Source: Streptococcaceae bacterium AM104-57 (lineage in GTDB: Bacteria; Bacillota; Bacilli; Lactobacillales; Streptococcaceae). From it: 37,576 bases of DNA. The stretch is taken from positions 1 to 37,576 of the forward strand of contig JAQDPW010000023.1 of NCBI GenBank assembly GCA_027659245.1, given 5' to 3'. Made by a program: the position numbers and the translations under genes. How positions within the stretch are numbered: position 1 is the stretch's first letter; each line of letters starts with the position of its first letter. Shown one piece after another: positions 15,972 to 24,541 of this stretch. The notes below the pieces were generated by a model. The model was not told where the DNA came from. It did no database searches and saw only the letters and a program-made list of their open reading frames with translations.

Positions 15972-17714
15972 TTAGGAAAGAGCCCCAGCCTGTAAACTAT
16001 ACATCTTGTGATAGGTTCCACCCAATGCTAGGAGTTCCTCGTGTGTGCCACTCTCAATAATACGTCCCTTATCAAGGACATAGATACAATTAGCATCTTG
16101 AATGGTAGAAAGGCGATGGGCGATGGCAATGGTGGTCCGACCTTGTCTCATCTTAGCTAGGGAATTTTGGACCAGAGCTTCTGTCTCAGAGTCGATATTG
16201 GCTGTCGCTTCATCCAAAATCAGAATTTTAGGTTGACTGGCGACTGTCCTAGCAAAGGCCAGAAGCTGACGTTGACCGGTTGAAAAACTCGAACCACGCT
16301 CAGATACAGGAGCATCATAACCTAAAGGAAGATCTTGAATGAAGGAATCTGCATCGACAAATTCTGCCGCAGCCTTGACTTGGTCATCGCTGATATCTTG
16401 GTACATGGCGATATTGGACTTAATGGTCCCATGATAGAGGAAGGGGTCCTGTAGAACCAAACCGATGTTTTTTCTCAACTCCTCTTGACTATACTCTCGA
16501 ATATCCACACCATCTAGGAGAACCCGACCTGACTGAAATTCATAAAAACGCATGAGAACATTGATGATAGAAGATTTTCCCGATCCTGTATGTCCGACAA
16601 AGGCAATGGTTTCACCTTTATTGACAGTAAAGGAAATATCATCGAGAATTTGGTGTCCCCCATCATAGGAGAAGGACACATGTTCAAAGCGGATATTTCC
16701 TTCTTGAATCTCAGCCTGGCCATTTTCTTGGACCGGTTCATAGTTGGACTCATCGATGAGTGCAAAGACGCGACCTGCTGACACCATGGATGTCTGAAGA
16801 GTAGAAAAGTTCTGTGTCACCTCGATGAGCGGATCAAAGAGACGGTTGATGTACTGGATAAAGGCGTACATAGTTCCTGCCGTTATTCCTAGATAAAGTC
16901 CGCGATAGCCAAAGTAAGCCATCAAAACCGCATAGCCCAACAGCTTCAACAAACTCATAGCTGGACGTAAAAAGAGAGAATCCAAGGTTACTGAACGGTT
17001 AGCGTAGACTAGGTGTTCCTGGTTTATCTCATCAAATTCTTCTTGCAGGCGTTTTTCTTGGTTAAAGGCTTGAATAATACGAATTCCTTCGATATTTTCT
17101 GCCAGCTTACTGTTAATATCTGACAGTAGACTTCTGGTTTTTTCAATGACCTTGACCGATTTTTTACGGTAGAGATTAACCAAAAGGAAAATCAAAGGTA
17201 GAAAGAGCAATACTAAAGCAGTCAGACGATAGTCCAGAACTAACATAGTATAAAGGGTCGTCACGAATATAAAGACTGCCGAGATAAAGCTAGATAAGAT
17301 CCCCGAAAACATATCACTGATAGTCTCGGTGTCATTTGTTAAACGAGAGACAATAGAGCCTGCAGGCGTTTTATCAAAGTAAGACATGCCTAGCTTCTCC
17401 ATATTGGCAAAGGCATCACGTCGGATATCTCTAACGATGCTGTAGGACACGCGCGCAAAGAGGATGTTCCCCACATATTGAACAATGGTTTGAAGAATAT
17501 AGAGACCATAGTAAACTAGCAAAACTGTAACAGCAAGCTGATTGAGATTGTTTAGATACTGGTCGATAAAGTGCGAAGCTACCAAGGGGATAACACTCTT
17601 AACAACAGTCGTCGCGAGGAGAAAAGCAAGGGCTAAAAAGGTGAGGAGACTATAGGGCTTGAGATAGGACAACAAACGCTTCAATATATCCCATTGTTCT
17701 TGTTTATTCCGCAT
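15972..17714 (-). CDS. ABC exporter half-transporter (consensus Walker B, degenerate signature)
   Basis: 580 residues: six membrane helices (about 20-310), then an ATPase domain. Walker A is GHTGSGKS at 374-381, the signature is FSTGQ (477-481) in place of LSGGQ, and Walker B ILILDE at 497-502 keeps the catalytic Glu. The 5' end overlaps the partner gene by 11 bp, so the two form a heterodimer with one competent and one degenerate ATP site, as in LmrCD, BmrCD or EfrCD-type multidrug exporters. The exported substrate is unknown; teichoic-acid genes lie downstream, but these have their own promoter. Confidence 0.9.
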   Translation of the reverse strand: MRNKQEQWDILKRLLSYLKPYSLLTFLALAFLLATTVVKSVIPLVASHFIDQYLNNLNQLAVTVLLVYYGLYILQTIVQYVGNILFARVSYSIVRDIRRDAFANMEKLGMSYFDKTPAGSIVSRLTNDTETISDMFSGILSSFISAVFIFVTTLYTMLVLDYRLTALVLLFLPLIFLLVNLYRKKSVKVIEKTRSLLSDINSKLAENIEGIRIIQAFNQEKRLQEEFDEINQEHLVYANRSVTLDSLFLRPAMSLLKLLGYAVLMAYFGYRGLYLGITAGTMYAFIQYINRLFDPLIEVTQNFSTLQTSMVSAGRVFALIDESNYEPVQENGQAEIQEGNIRFEHVSFSYDGGHQILDDISFTVNKGETIAFVGHTGSGKSSIINVLMRFYEFQSGRVLLDGVDIREYSQEELRKNIGLVLQDPFLYHGTIKSNIAMYQDISDDQVKAAAEFVDADSFIQDLPLGYDAPVSERGSSFSTGQRQLLAFARTVASQPKILILDEATANIDSETEALVQNSLAKMRQGRTTIAIAHRLSTIQDANCIYVLDKGRIIESGTHEELLALGGTYHKMYSLQAGALS

Positions 17715-19449
17715 CTTCTTCTCCTTTCATTTCTAACTGTTGAGACTGGTAGGTTTGGGCATACCAACCATCCAAGGCTAGTAAGTCTTCATGCCTACCT
17801 CGTTCAATGATGCTACCATCCTGCATGACCAAAATCAAATCTGCATGAACAACTGCACTGAGACGATGGGCAGTGATGATAGTCGTTTTATCTTTGCGAG
17901 TTTCCTTGAGATTATCGATGATTGCGAACTCTGTCTTAGCATCCACAGCTGACAAGGAATCATCTAAAATCAAGATATCAGGATTTAAGATCATAGCCCG
18001 ACTCATGGCCAGACGCTGCTTTTGTCCACCAGATAGACTGACACCTTTTTCCCCGATAACCGTGTCAAATCCCTGGGGCATGGCTTGAATGTCTTGATAG
18101 ACTTGAGCCAACTTTGTCGCTTCTTCTACTGCTGAGAAAGGTAGGTCGGGATTTCCAAAGCGAATATTATTTATGATAGAACTGGCAAAAAGAAATTGGT
18201 CCTGTGGAACGTATCCCATCAAACTACGTAAGTCAGCTAGTCGATAGGCGCGAATATCATGACCATTTAGATAAATAGCTCCTTTGTCAACGTCATACTC
18301 ACGTAGGAGCAATTTAATCAAAGCTGTTTTCCCTGAACCAGTTTGTCCAACCAAGCCTAAGGTTTGCCCTTTTTCGAGACTAAAGTGGATATCTCTCAGC
18401 GTCTCCTCGTCTTCAAAGGCAAAACGATCAATGGCATAGTCTAAGCGCCCATTTTCAATCCCTTCAAGTGGAGATTCTGGATCTTTGACAGGTGACTCTT
18501 GGGACAAAAGACTCTCAATTCGTTGATAAGAAACCTTCCCTCTTTGAGTAATATTAAAGAGGAAACCAATCGCCATCAAAGGCCAGACCAACATATCCAA
18601 GTAAGAGATAAAGGTAACCAGATTACCAATGGTTACTTGTCCTGCTTGCACCATAAAGGCACCGACTAAGAGAGTTAAGGCATAGGAAGAACCAACAAAG
18701 AGTAGAACCATGGGGTCAAAGAGACTATCATATTTCATGGTTTGCAGATTCTTTTGGAAGGTCAAATCATTGACTTCCTGGAAAGAATCCAACTCATCAG
18801 ACTGATAGCCAAAGGACTTGGTTACCTTGATACCTGATACAGATTCTTGAACCTTATTGTTGAGTTCAGAAAAGGCTGCTTGTGATTCTCCGAAAGCCTT
18901 ATGGGTCTTTCTCCCCAGACGACTAGTCCCATAGGCCATAAATGGCAAGGGCAGAATGGCAACCAAGGTCATCTGCCAAGAAATGCTAAAGAGCATAGTC
19001 AAGAGAGTCACCAAGGCTGTGATAGAGGCATCCACTGCCATCATGACACCACCACCTGCTAAACGAGTCAGAGCATTGATATCATTGGTTGCGTGAGCCA
19101 TCAAATCCCCAGTCCGATAACTCTGATAAAAAGCGGGAGACATCCTTGTAAAATGTTCAAATAGTCTTGAACGCATGATTTGTCCAAGTCGGTAGGAAGT
19201 CCCTAGGATATACATACGCCAAACGTAACGCAGATAATACATCCCGAAAGCTGCCAGCAGGAGATAAAAGAGATGGAGCAGGAGCTCATCTTGTGTTAAT
19301 CGTCCCGAAGTGATGGCATCGATCACGCGCCCCATAACCATAGGTGGGATGAGGTTTAGTACAGAAACTAAAATCAGAGCTACAATTCCAACGAGATAAC
19401 GACGTTTTTCTAACTTAAAAAACCACCAGAGTTTTTGAATGATGGACAT
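17704..19449 (-). CDS. ABC exporter half-transporter (degenerate Walker B, consensus signature)
   Basis: 581 residues: membrane domain about 15-300, then the ATPase domain. Walker A is GQTGSGKT (368-375) and the signature is a consensus LSGGQ (472-476). Walker B reads ILILDD (492-497), with Asp497 in the catalytic Glu position. This complements the changes in its partner and marks the pair as an asymmetric heterodimer. It is the first gene of the operon, preceded by a leader of about 155 nt with a tiny ORF and a strong hairpin. No Shine-Dalgarno better than AAAGGA, about 6 nt before the ATG, is seen. Confidence 0.9.
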   Translation of the reverse strand: MSIIQKLWWFFKLEKRRYLVGIVALILVSVLNLIPPMVMGRVIDAITSGRLTQDELLLHLFYLLLAAFGMYYLRYVWRMYILGTSYRLGQIMRSRLFEHFTRMSPAFYQSYRTGDLMAHATNDINALTRLAGGGVMMAVDASITALVTLLTMLFSISWQMTLVAILPLPFMAYGTSRLGRKTHKAFGESQAAFSELNNKVQESVSGIKVTKSFGYQSDELDSFQEVNDLTFQKNLQTMKYDSLFDPMVLLFVGSSYALTLLVGAFMVQAGQVTIGNLVTFISYLDMLVWPLMAIGFLFNITQRGKVSYQRIESLLSQESPVKDPESPLEGIENGRLDYAIDRFAFEDEETLRDIHFSLEKGQTLGLVGQTGSGKTALIKLLLREYDVDKGAIYLNGHDIRAYRLADLRSLMGYVPQDQFLFASSIINNIRFGNPDLPFSAVEEATKLAQVYQDIQAMPQGFDTVIGEKGVSLSGGQKQRLAMSRAMILNPDILILDDSLSAVDAKTEFAIIDNLKETRKDKTTIITAHRLSAVVHADLILVMQDGSIIERGRHEDLLALDGWYAQTYQSQQLEMKGEEDAE

Positions 19450-19474
19450 AAAATTCCTTTCTAATTGAAAATGG

Positions 19475-19502
19475 AAACCTGAGGCATGGACCCCAGGTTT
19501 TT
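19475..19502 (-). promoter_or_regulatory. Strong hairpin in the ABC exporter leader (possible attenuator)
   Basis: AAACCTGAGG (19475-19484) and CCCCAGGTTT (19491-19500) form a 10-bp stem with one G-U pair and a 6-nt loop. On the minus strand it is followed by TCCATTTTC, a weak T tract, 25 bp before the exporter ATG. On the plus strand it ends in five T and looks like a terminator, although no plus-strand gene ends here. Confidence 0.55.
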
Positions 19503-19543
19503 CTTATTCATATGTGACGACACTCACTTGAACTTTGTCATAC

Positions 19544-19579
19544 TCAACGATAAAAATATTCATAGGAGTAAAATTTCAT
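19544..19579 (-). CDS. Putative leader peptide of the ABC exporter, MKFYSYEYFYR
   Basis: An 11-codon ORF starting about 25 nt after the predicted transcription start, with AAAGGA 10 nt before its ATG. It is rich in Tyr and Phe. It lies upstream of the leader hairpin, the layout expected for ribosome-mediated attenuation, as known for bmrCD in Bacillus. A second 19-codon frame (19504-19563) overlaps it but lacks a Shine-Dalgarno. Too short to prove by sequence alone. Confidence 0.35.
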   Translation of the reverse strand: MKFYSYEYFYR

Positions 19580-19611
19580 TTATTTTCAATCCTTTACATA
19601 AATCATTCTTT

Positions 19612-19640
19612 ATTATATAGGAATGACCTGGATTTTTCAA
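19612..19640 (-). promoter_or_regulatory. Promoter of the ABC exporter operon
   Basis: TTGAAA (19635-19640), 17 bp, TATAAT (19612-19617) on the minus strand, giving a leader of about 155 nt before the exporter ATG. Confidence 0.75.
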
Positions 19641-19669
19641 ACTATACGCTGGGGAAATACTTCTTTTTC

Positions 19670-19678
19670 TGGTATAAT
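19670..19678 (+). promoter_or_regulatory. Extended -10 promoter of exoA
   Basis: TGG TATAAT on the plus strand, about 33 bp before the exoA ATG. It is divergent from the ABC exporter promoter. Confidence 0.75.
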
Positions 19679-19711
19679 ATTGTCTATAATCTGAATGAAA
19701 AGGTAAACATT

Positions 19712-20539
19712 ATGAAATTGATCTCATGGAATATTGATTCCCTCAATGCAGCATTGACAAGTGATTCTGCGCGTGCGAAATTATCACAAGATGTCCTACA
19801 AACCTTGGTAGCCGAAGACGCTGATATTATCGCCATCCAAGAAACCAAGCTTTCAGCTACAGGGCCTACTAAAAAACATCTCGAGGTGTTAGAAGAACTC
19901 TTCCCTGGATATGAAAATACTTGGCGTTCCTCTCAAGAGCCTGCTCGTAAAGGCTACGCTGGAACCATGTTCCTCTATAAGAAAGAACTGACTCCAACTA
20001 TCAGCTTCCCAGAAATCGGTGCCCCTTCTACTATGGACTCGGAAGGCCGCATCATTACCCTAGAATTTGATACATTTTTCGTGACTCAAGTTTACACACC
20101 AAACGCTGGTGATGGCCTCAAACGTTTGGAAGAACGTCAAGTCTGGGATGTCAAATATGCGGAATACTTGGCTCAACTAGACAAGCAAAAACCTGTCCTA
20201 GCAACCGGAGACTACAACGTTGCCCACAAGGAAATTGACCTTGCCAACCCAGCCAGCAACCGTCGTTCACCAGGATTTACAGACGAAGAACGTGAAGGAT
20301 TTACAAACCTTTTAGCCAAAGGATTTACAGATACCTTCCGCCATATCCATGGCGATGTGCCAGAACGCTATACTTGGTGGGCACAACGCAGCAAGACTTC
20401 AAAAATCAACAACACAGGCTGGAGAATCGACTATTGGCTCACAAGTAACCGTGTAGCAGACAAGGTTACCAAGTCAGATATGATTGACTCAGGCGCACGC
20501 CAAGACCATACACCGATTGTCTTGGAAATTGAACTTTAA
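19712..20539 (+). CDS. exoA: Exodeoxyribonuclease III / AP endonuclease
   Basis: 275 residues from the ATG at 19712, which follows AAAGG and the promoter; an upstream extension to 19535 would include the promoter and is rejected. Exonuclease III family signatures are present: KLISWNIDSLNAAL at the start with the metal/phosphate-binding Asn, IIAIQETKLS with the metal-binding Glu, TGDYNVAH, GWRIDYWLTS, and the terminal catalytic DHTPIVLE. It repairs abasic sites and 3' blocked ends. The VOC gene follows after 11 bp and is probably cotranscribed. Confidence 0.95.
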   Translation: MKLISWNIDSLNAALTSDSARAKLSQDVLQTLVAEDADIIAIQETKLSATGPTKKHLEVLEELFPGYENTWRSSQEPARKGYAGTMFLYKKELTPTISFPEIGAPSTMDSEGRIITLEFDTFFVTQVYTPNAGDGLKRLEERQVWDVKYAEYLAQLDKQKPVLATGDYNVAHKEIDLANPASNRRSPGFTDEEREGFTNLLAKGFTDTFRHIHGDVPERYTWWAQRSKTSKINNTGWRIDYWLTSNRVADKVTKSDMIDSGARQDHTPIVLEIEL

Positions 20540-20550
20540 GGACTTTCACA

Positions 20551-20937
20551 ATGAACTACAATGCCGTTATTCCCGAGTTTATGGTCTCAAATATAGAACA
20601 GTCCCGTTCCTTCTACTGTGATTTGTTGGGTTTTACCATCGAATACGAGCGTCCAGAAGAAAAATTTCTCTTCCTTTCTCTTGAAGATTGCCAACTAATG
20701 TTAGAGGAGGGGAGTAAGGAGGAACTAGCTGAACTAAACTACCCCTTTGGTCGTGGAGTCAATCTCTCCTTTGGCATAAAGGATGTCCCTAGACTCTATC
20801 AGAAAGTAATCGAGTCTAACTATCCTATTCATCGTCCATTGACCAAAAGAGAATTTCGAGTTGGTGAACAATATATCTATCCTCATGAATTTGCAGTTTT
20901 AGATCCAGATGGCTATTTTTTAAGATTTAGTGAGTAA
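20551..20937 (+). CDS. VOC (glyoxalase/bleomycin-resistance-like) family protein
   Basis: 128 residues with the paired beta-alpha-beta-beta-beta modules of the VOC fold: IPEFMVSNIEQSRSFYCDLLGF at the start and HEFAVLDPDGYFLRFSE at the end. It resembles bleomycin-resistance-type binding proteins, which sequester a ligand, rather than a proven lyase. AAGGA lies 9 nt before the ATG. A decayed copy of its last 30 codons lies at 21755-21850. Confidence 0.85.
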   Translation: MNYNAVIPEFMVSNIEQSRSFYCDLLGFTIEYERPEEKFLFLSLEDCQLMLEEGSKEELAELNYPFGRGVNLSFGIKDVPRLYQKVIESNYPIHRPLTKREFRVGEQYIYPHEFAVLDPDGYFLRFSE

Positions 20938-20976
20938 GATAATAGAACACTACAGTGGAAAAAGAAACAAAAAAAG

Positions 20977-21008
20977 AAAGAGACTAATCACATCGATTAG
21001 TCTCTTTT
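20977..21008. terminator. Bidirectional terminator between VOC gene and lipoprotein gene
   Basis: AAAGAGACTAATC and GATTAGTCTCTTT, a 13-bp stem with a 5-nt loop and A/T flanks on both sides. It can serve both convergent genes. Confidence 0.9.
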
Positions 21009-21021
21009 AGTCTTTTAGGGA

Positions 21022-21654
21022 TTATTTCCCCGGAGTATTCGGATCTAAGCCCCAAGATTGTTCGAGCATAGGTCTGAAAGTTGTAATATTTTCCTCTGTA
21101 CCTTCAAGTCCGAAGACGTATACTTTTTCGCCTTTTTGGAAAAACCAGTCAAAAAGATACTCTCCATTTCTTTTGTGTGATTTAAGCACATAGGCGTTCA
21201 TTCCAGCTACCTTTGACCATTCATCGTCTATATCGACTACAGTTTCTTCGCTTCGAAGGGTATTATAAAAATAAGTAGCAATGAACTTTACTCCAAAAGC
21301 GTCCTGGTTCTGTGGATGTACGTCATTTTTAGCGAAAGAATTTAGTAGGACTCTGGTATTTTTATCTTTTGACTCGTACTGTAATATTTCTTCCGTATAT
21401 TGGCTTTTAGTGAATATCCAATCTTTCGGGATATTAACATACCCAATATCATCGCTTCCGATACGTTGAGTGTCTGTATATGAGACTGCTTTTGTCTCAG
21501 AAGAAGTATCCCCAGTTGTCGTAGGAGCAGTTGTCGTTACTTCTGTTGTTGGTTCCGTTGTAGTTTCGTTTGTTTTCTTGTCTCCATTTCCGCATGCTGC
21601 TAGTATAAATGCAGATAGGAGCGTCATAGAGCCTAATAAAATTTTGCTTTTCAT
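21022..21654 (-). CDS. Thr-rich surface lipoprotein of unknown function
   Basis: 210 residues. Signal peptide MKSKILLGSMTLLSAFILAAC with lipobox LAAC (Cys21) for lipid attachment. Then a linker of about 40 residues rich in Thr, Glu and Ser (many TT and TE), and a globular part from about 60 on, with DIGYVNIPKDWIFTKS, a pattern seen in small streptococcal lipoproteins that I cannot assign to a function. AAGGA lies 10 nt before the ATG. It sits between the VOC gene and a degenerate copy of the VOC 3' end, so it looks inserted or trapped by a duplication. Confidence 0.85.
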   Translation of the reverse strand: MKSKILLGSMTLLSAFILAACGNGDKKTNETTTEPTTEVTTTAPTTTGDTSSETKAVSYTDTQRIGSDDIGYVNIPKDWIFTKSQYTEEILQYESKDKNTRVLLNSFAKNDVHPQNQDAFGVKFIATYFYNTLRSEETVVDIDDEWSKVAGMNAYVLKSHKRNGEYLFDWFFQKGEKVYVFGLEGTEENITTFRPMLEQSWGLDPNTPGK

Positions 21655-21754
21655 AATGCTGAATTTCCTTAAAGTACTTGGCTTACAAATATTTTATCAT
21701 TTTTTAAAGTTTATTTAAATAGGCAACATTTTTTCTCTGAAGAGCACAGGATAT

Positions 21755-21850
21755 AACAAAAGAAAATTTCGTATTAGCGACCATTATATCCATCCTCATG
21801 AATTTGCAGTTCTAGATCCAGATAGCTATTTCTTAAGATTTAGTGAATAG
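21755..21850 (+). pseudogene. Degenerate second copy of the VOC gene 3' end
   Basis: After one frame adjustment the sequence reads KFRISDHYIHPHEFAVLDPD, then SYFLRFSE and a stop, matching the last 28 or so residues of the VOC protein (EFRVGEQYIYPHEFAVLDPD, then GYFLRFSE). Similarity continues for about 25 bp after the stop (CATTACAGTGG versus CACTACAGTGG). There is no start and no 5' part. Confidence 0.9.
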
Positions 21851-21880
21851 CATGACAGAGCATTACAGTGGGAAAGTAAT

Positions 21881-21908
21881 AAAAAAAGAGGCTTACGCCT
21901 CTTTTTTT
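21881..21908. terminator. Bidirectional terminator before the thioesterase gene end
   Basis: AAAAAAAGAGGC, TTAC loop, GCCTCTTTTTTT. It ends the minus-strand thioesterase transcript (possibly the whole gal operon) and any plus-strand transcript. Confidence 0.9.
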
Positions 21909-21915
21909 ATGTTCC

Positions 21916-22320
21916 CTATATTCTCACCTGTCTATCTTCAGACCGTTGTCCTGTGACAAACATGGTGAAGGTTGCCTTGCAGACATTTCGACCATCTTGG
22001 TTGATGATGTCAACATCGACAACACAAGTTGTGCGTCCATGATGGACACATTCTCCTTTGATAGTGAGAACATCCCCTAGATTTCCTGCTTTCAGATAGT
22101 TGATGGAAGACTGGAGTGTCACTCCGTCTAATCCTAACGAAATCACCACAAGACCACTGATTTGGTCACATAGGGTAAATAGATAGCCACCATGAGCATT
22201 TCCATAGTAGTTGAGTGAAGAGTCCACTACTTTTGTCGTCACCACAACGTGGCCATCTCTCATTTTTTCAATTTCATAATTTTCAAAGGCAGATATAGCG
22301 TCAAAGTGAAAATCTTTCAT
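21916..22320 (-). CDS. Hotdog-fold thioesterase, PaaI/YdiI-like
   Basis: 134 residues from the ATG at 22320, which has AGGAGG 5 nt upstream; a TTG start 7 codons earlier is rejected. The hotdog motif SSLNYYGNAHGGYLFTLCDQ (about 41-60) with the HGG turn and a downstream Asp, then a long hydrophobic helix, fits the PaaI-like acyl-CoA thioesterases. The substrate is unknown. It lies 69 bp after galT on the same strand and may be read through from it. Confidence 0.85.
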   Translation of the reverse strand: MKDFHFDAISAFENYEIEKMRDGHVVVTTKVVDSSLNYYGNAHGGYLFTLCDQISGLVVISLGLDGVTLQSSINYLKAGNLGDVLTIKGECVHHGRTTCVVDVDIINQDGRNVCKATFTMFVTGQRSEDRQVRI

Positions 22321-22389
22321 ACGTTCCTCCTGATATTTCAAACGACACTATGATACTACTTTTCAAGACTCTACGCAAGAGAGAAGCAC

Positions 22390-23871
22390 TTATTCGGGCA
22401 AAATACCAACCTGCTCCACGAAACGCATAAAGGCAGCTTGTCCTTCTTCTGTTTGCTTGTAAACTCCTGCATCTTCCAAAACTCGAGCAAAGATTTTACC
22501 TACAGATTCTTGGACGATTTCAAGAGCTTGGTCTTTATCAGTCAATCCAGGATGACTTTCTTTCAACTCATCCGCCCATTCTTGGTGATGATCTGCTACT
22601 AGAACATTCTCTCCGACTAGGTAAGCTGCTACCTGCTCCACTTCTTCCTTCAAGCGTGGTGGCAAGATGGCTAAGCCCATGACCTCAATCAAGCCGATAT
22701 TTTCCTTTTTGATATGTTGGACATCCTTGTGGGGATGATAGATACCATCTGGATGCTCTGGAGATGTTTGATTGTCCCGCAAGACCAAATCTAACTCAAA
22801 CTGCCCATCTCGTTTACGGGCTATCGGTGTGATAGTATGATGCGGAGTTCCATTGCTTTCCGCCAAGACCTGTACACTTGGATCTGAGTACTGACGCCAA
22901 GCCAGTAAGATTTTCTCAGCAAGATTGGTCAAATCGTCTTTTGAATCCGAGGTCAATCGAATCACAGACATAGGCCACTGAACAATTCCTGCTTTGACAG
23001 ATTCAAAACCTTCAAAGGTAAAGCTCTTTTGTAAAGGCGCCACTTCCATTGGGAATACATGTCGCCCACCTTGATAATGATCGTGCGTCAGAATGGAACC
23101 ACCCACGATTGGTAGATCAGCATTCGAACCTGCAAAATAGCCTGGGAACTGCTTTACGATTGCTAACAAACGCTCAAAACTTTGGCGACTAATAGCCATA
23201 GGACGATGATTGCTATCTAGGAAAATACAGTGTTCATTAAAGTATGCATAGGGCGAATACTGGAAGCCCCACTCCTGCCCAGAAATATCAAAACGAATGA
23301 TGCGATGATTGCTTCTAGCTGGATGATTGACACGACCATGGTAGCCCTCATTTTCCATACAAAGCTGACATTGAGGATAGTTACTAGACTTGACCAACTT
23401 GGCTGCCGCAATCTCTTTTGGATCCTTTTCAGGCTTAGAGAGATTGATAGTAATCTCCAGTTCACCGTAGTCAGAAGGAACACGATAAGCAATATTCTTT
23501 GCGATAGCCTTTAGTTTGATGTAGTCATTCTTCTGACTGAGTTGGTAGAAGTCCTCAATCGCCTGCTCTGGTGACTGGGCATAGGTTGTCCAAAAATCTC
23601 GATTAACCTGACTTGGACAAGGGGTTACCAAGTCCATGAGGTCGGCACCGAGAATCTCACGCGCAGCCAGACTATCTTCAATCGTTTCCAAGCGAACTGC
23701 TTCCTCGACAAGCTGATCTTTAAGGTCAATCAAGTTATCTTGGTCAGTCTTGACTTCAAGAACCCCATCTCCCACCAGTGCCAAAACACGATTGGTCAGA
23801 TAGATCCGATCCAACTCTTCAAAGGTACTTTCTGCAATGACTTTGGTAACAAATGTTTCTACTAAGGTCAC
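22390..23871 (-). CDS. galT: Galactose-1-phosphate uridylyltransferase (Firmicutes type, GalT2)
   Basis: 493 residues, the usual length of the Gram-positive GalT type, which is longer than the E. coli enzyme. Typical segments are [43 protein letters not shown] and [14 protein letters not shown]. It exchanges UMP between UDP-glucose and galactose-1-phosphate (Leloir pathway). The start is GTG at 23871, sharing a base with the upstream HAD stop codon (TAGTG), with AAGGAGG 7 nt before it. Confidence 0.95.
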   Translation of the reverse strand: MTLVETFVTKVIAESTFEELDRIYLTNRVLALVGDGVLEVKTDQDNLIDLKDQLVEEAVRLETIEDSLAAREILGADLMDLVTPCPSQVNRDFWTTYAQSPEQAIEDFYQLSQKNDYIKLKAIAKNIAYRVPSDYGELEITINLSKPEKDPKEIAAAKLVKSSNYPQCQLCMENEGYHGRVNHPARSNHRIIRFDISGQEWGFQYSPYAYFNEHCIFLDSNHRPMAISRQSFERLLAIVKQFPGYFAGSNADLPIVGGSILTHDHYQGGRHVFPMEVAPLQKSFTFEGFESVKAGIVQWPMSVIRLTSDSKDDLTNLAEKILLAWRQYSDPSVQVLAESNGTPHHTITPIARKRDGQFELDLVLRDNQTSPEHPDGIYHPHKDVQHIKKENIGLIEVMGLAILPPRLKEEVEQVAAYLVGENVLVADHHQEWADELKESHPGLTDKDQALEIVQESVGKIFARVLEDAGVYKQTEEGQAAFMRFVEQVGILPE

Positions 23872-24530
23872 TAGAAAACCTCCTTCTTACTTTCTAAATA
23901 GTCTCTAACAGCATCTAAATCTTGAAAAACTTGTTCTGTTTTATTTAAGAAAGACTGTGCTGGTATTTTTAAATCTGGAATACAAATAACTGGAATCCCA
24001 GCTCTATACGCCGCTTCAATCCCTGCTTCACTATCCTCTAGTACCAAGCAATTCTCTGGTAAAACGTTCAAATCACTACAGGCCTTTAAAAATATATCAG
24101 GGTAAGGTTTGCTTCGCTTCACATCTTTTGCAAAAACTAGATGGTCAAATAGGGATAGTATACCATTGCTATCCAATATCATTCTAGCTCGAGATTCAAC
24201 ACTTGATGTTGCTAAAGCGATTGGAATGCCTTCTCTTTGCAAATATGTAAGCAAATTTTTAGCACCTTTTTTTAAATTTACACCTTTGGCTAAGATTTGA
24301 GCTTCCAGTTCATAAACTTTATCCAAGGTTTGGTCAAAGTTCCAAGGTAAATCATAGGTGTCCAAAAATCGTTGAACATTCTCCTCTTCCCTATGTCCAC
24401 TGTAGTCTCTAGAATAAGTTTCTTCTGTGAAAGGAATTCCAAAATCTCTAAGCAATTCTTGATAAACTTTTAGAGAAATGATTTCAGTATCGGCTAATAA
24501 GCCATCTAAATCAAATATTACAGCTTCCAT
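23871..24530 (-). CDS. HAD phosphatase of the beta-phosphoglucomutase-like group, inside the gal operon
   Basis: 219 residues. HAD motif I is [11 protein letters not shown] (residues 6-16), motif II ALATSS (about 104-109), the motif III Lys lies in [12 protein letters not shown] (about 135-146), and motif [15 protein letters not shown]. The cap domain between motifs I and II has the beta-PGM/DOG phosphatase size. It lies 11 bp after galK and overlaps galT by one base, so it is translated with the Leloir enzymes. The DNA is more AT-rich than galK and galT. In the pneumococcal order I recall, galK and galT are adjacent. A sugar-phosphate phosphatase or mutase acting on galactose-1-P is a reasonable guess. 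Confidence 0.88.
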   Translation of the reverse strand: MEAVIFDLDGLLADTEIISLKVYQELLRDFGIPFTEETYSRDYSGHREEENVQRFLDTYDLPWNFDQTLDKVYELEAQILAKGVNLKKGAKNLLTYLQREGIPIALATSSVESRARMILDSNGILSLFDHLVFAKDVKRSKPYPDIFLKACSDLNVLPENCLVLEDSEAGIEAAYRAGIPVICIPDLKIPAQSFLNKTEQVFQDLDAVRDYLESKKEVF

Positions 24531-24541
24531 ATCCTTCTCTC

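Noticed and set aside
19475..19502. Ordinary plus-strand terminator
   Set aside because: It has the right shape and five T, but no plus-strand gene precedes it; a leader function for the exporter is a better explanation.
19535..19711. 59-codon N-terminal extension of exoA
   Set aside because: It contains the exoA promoter and the divergent promoter; the ATG at 19712 has a ribosome site and gives the usual 275 residues.
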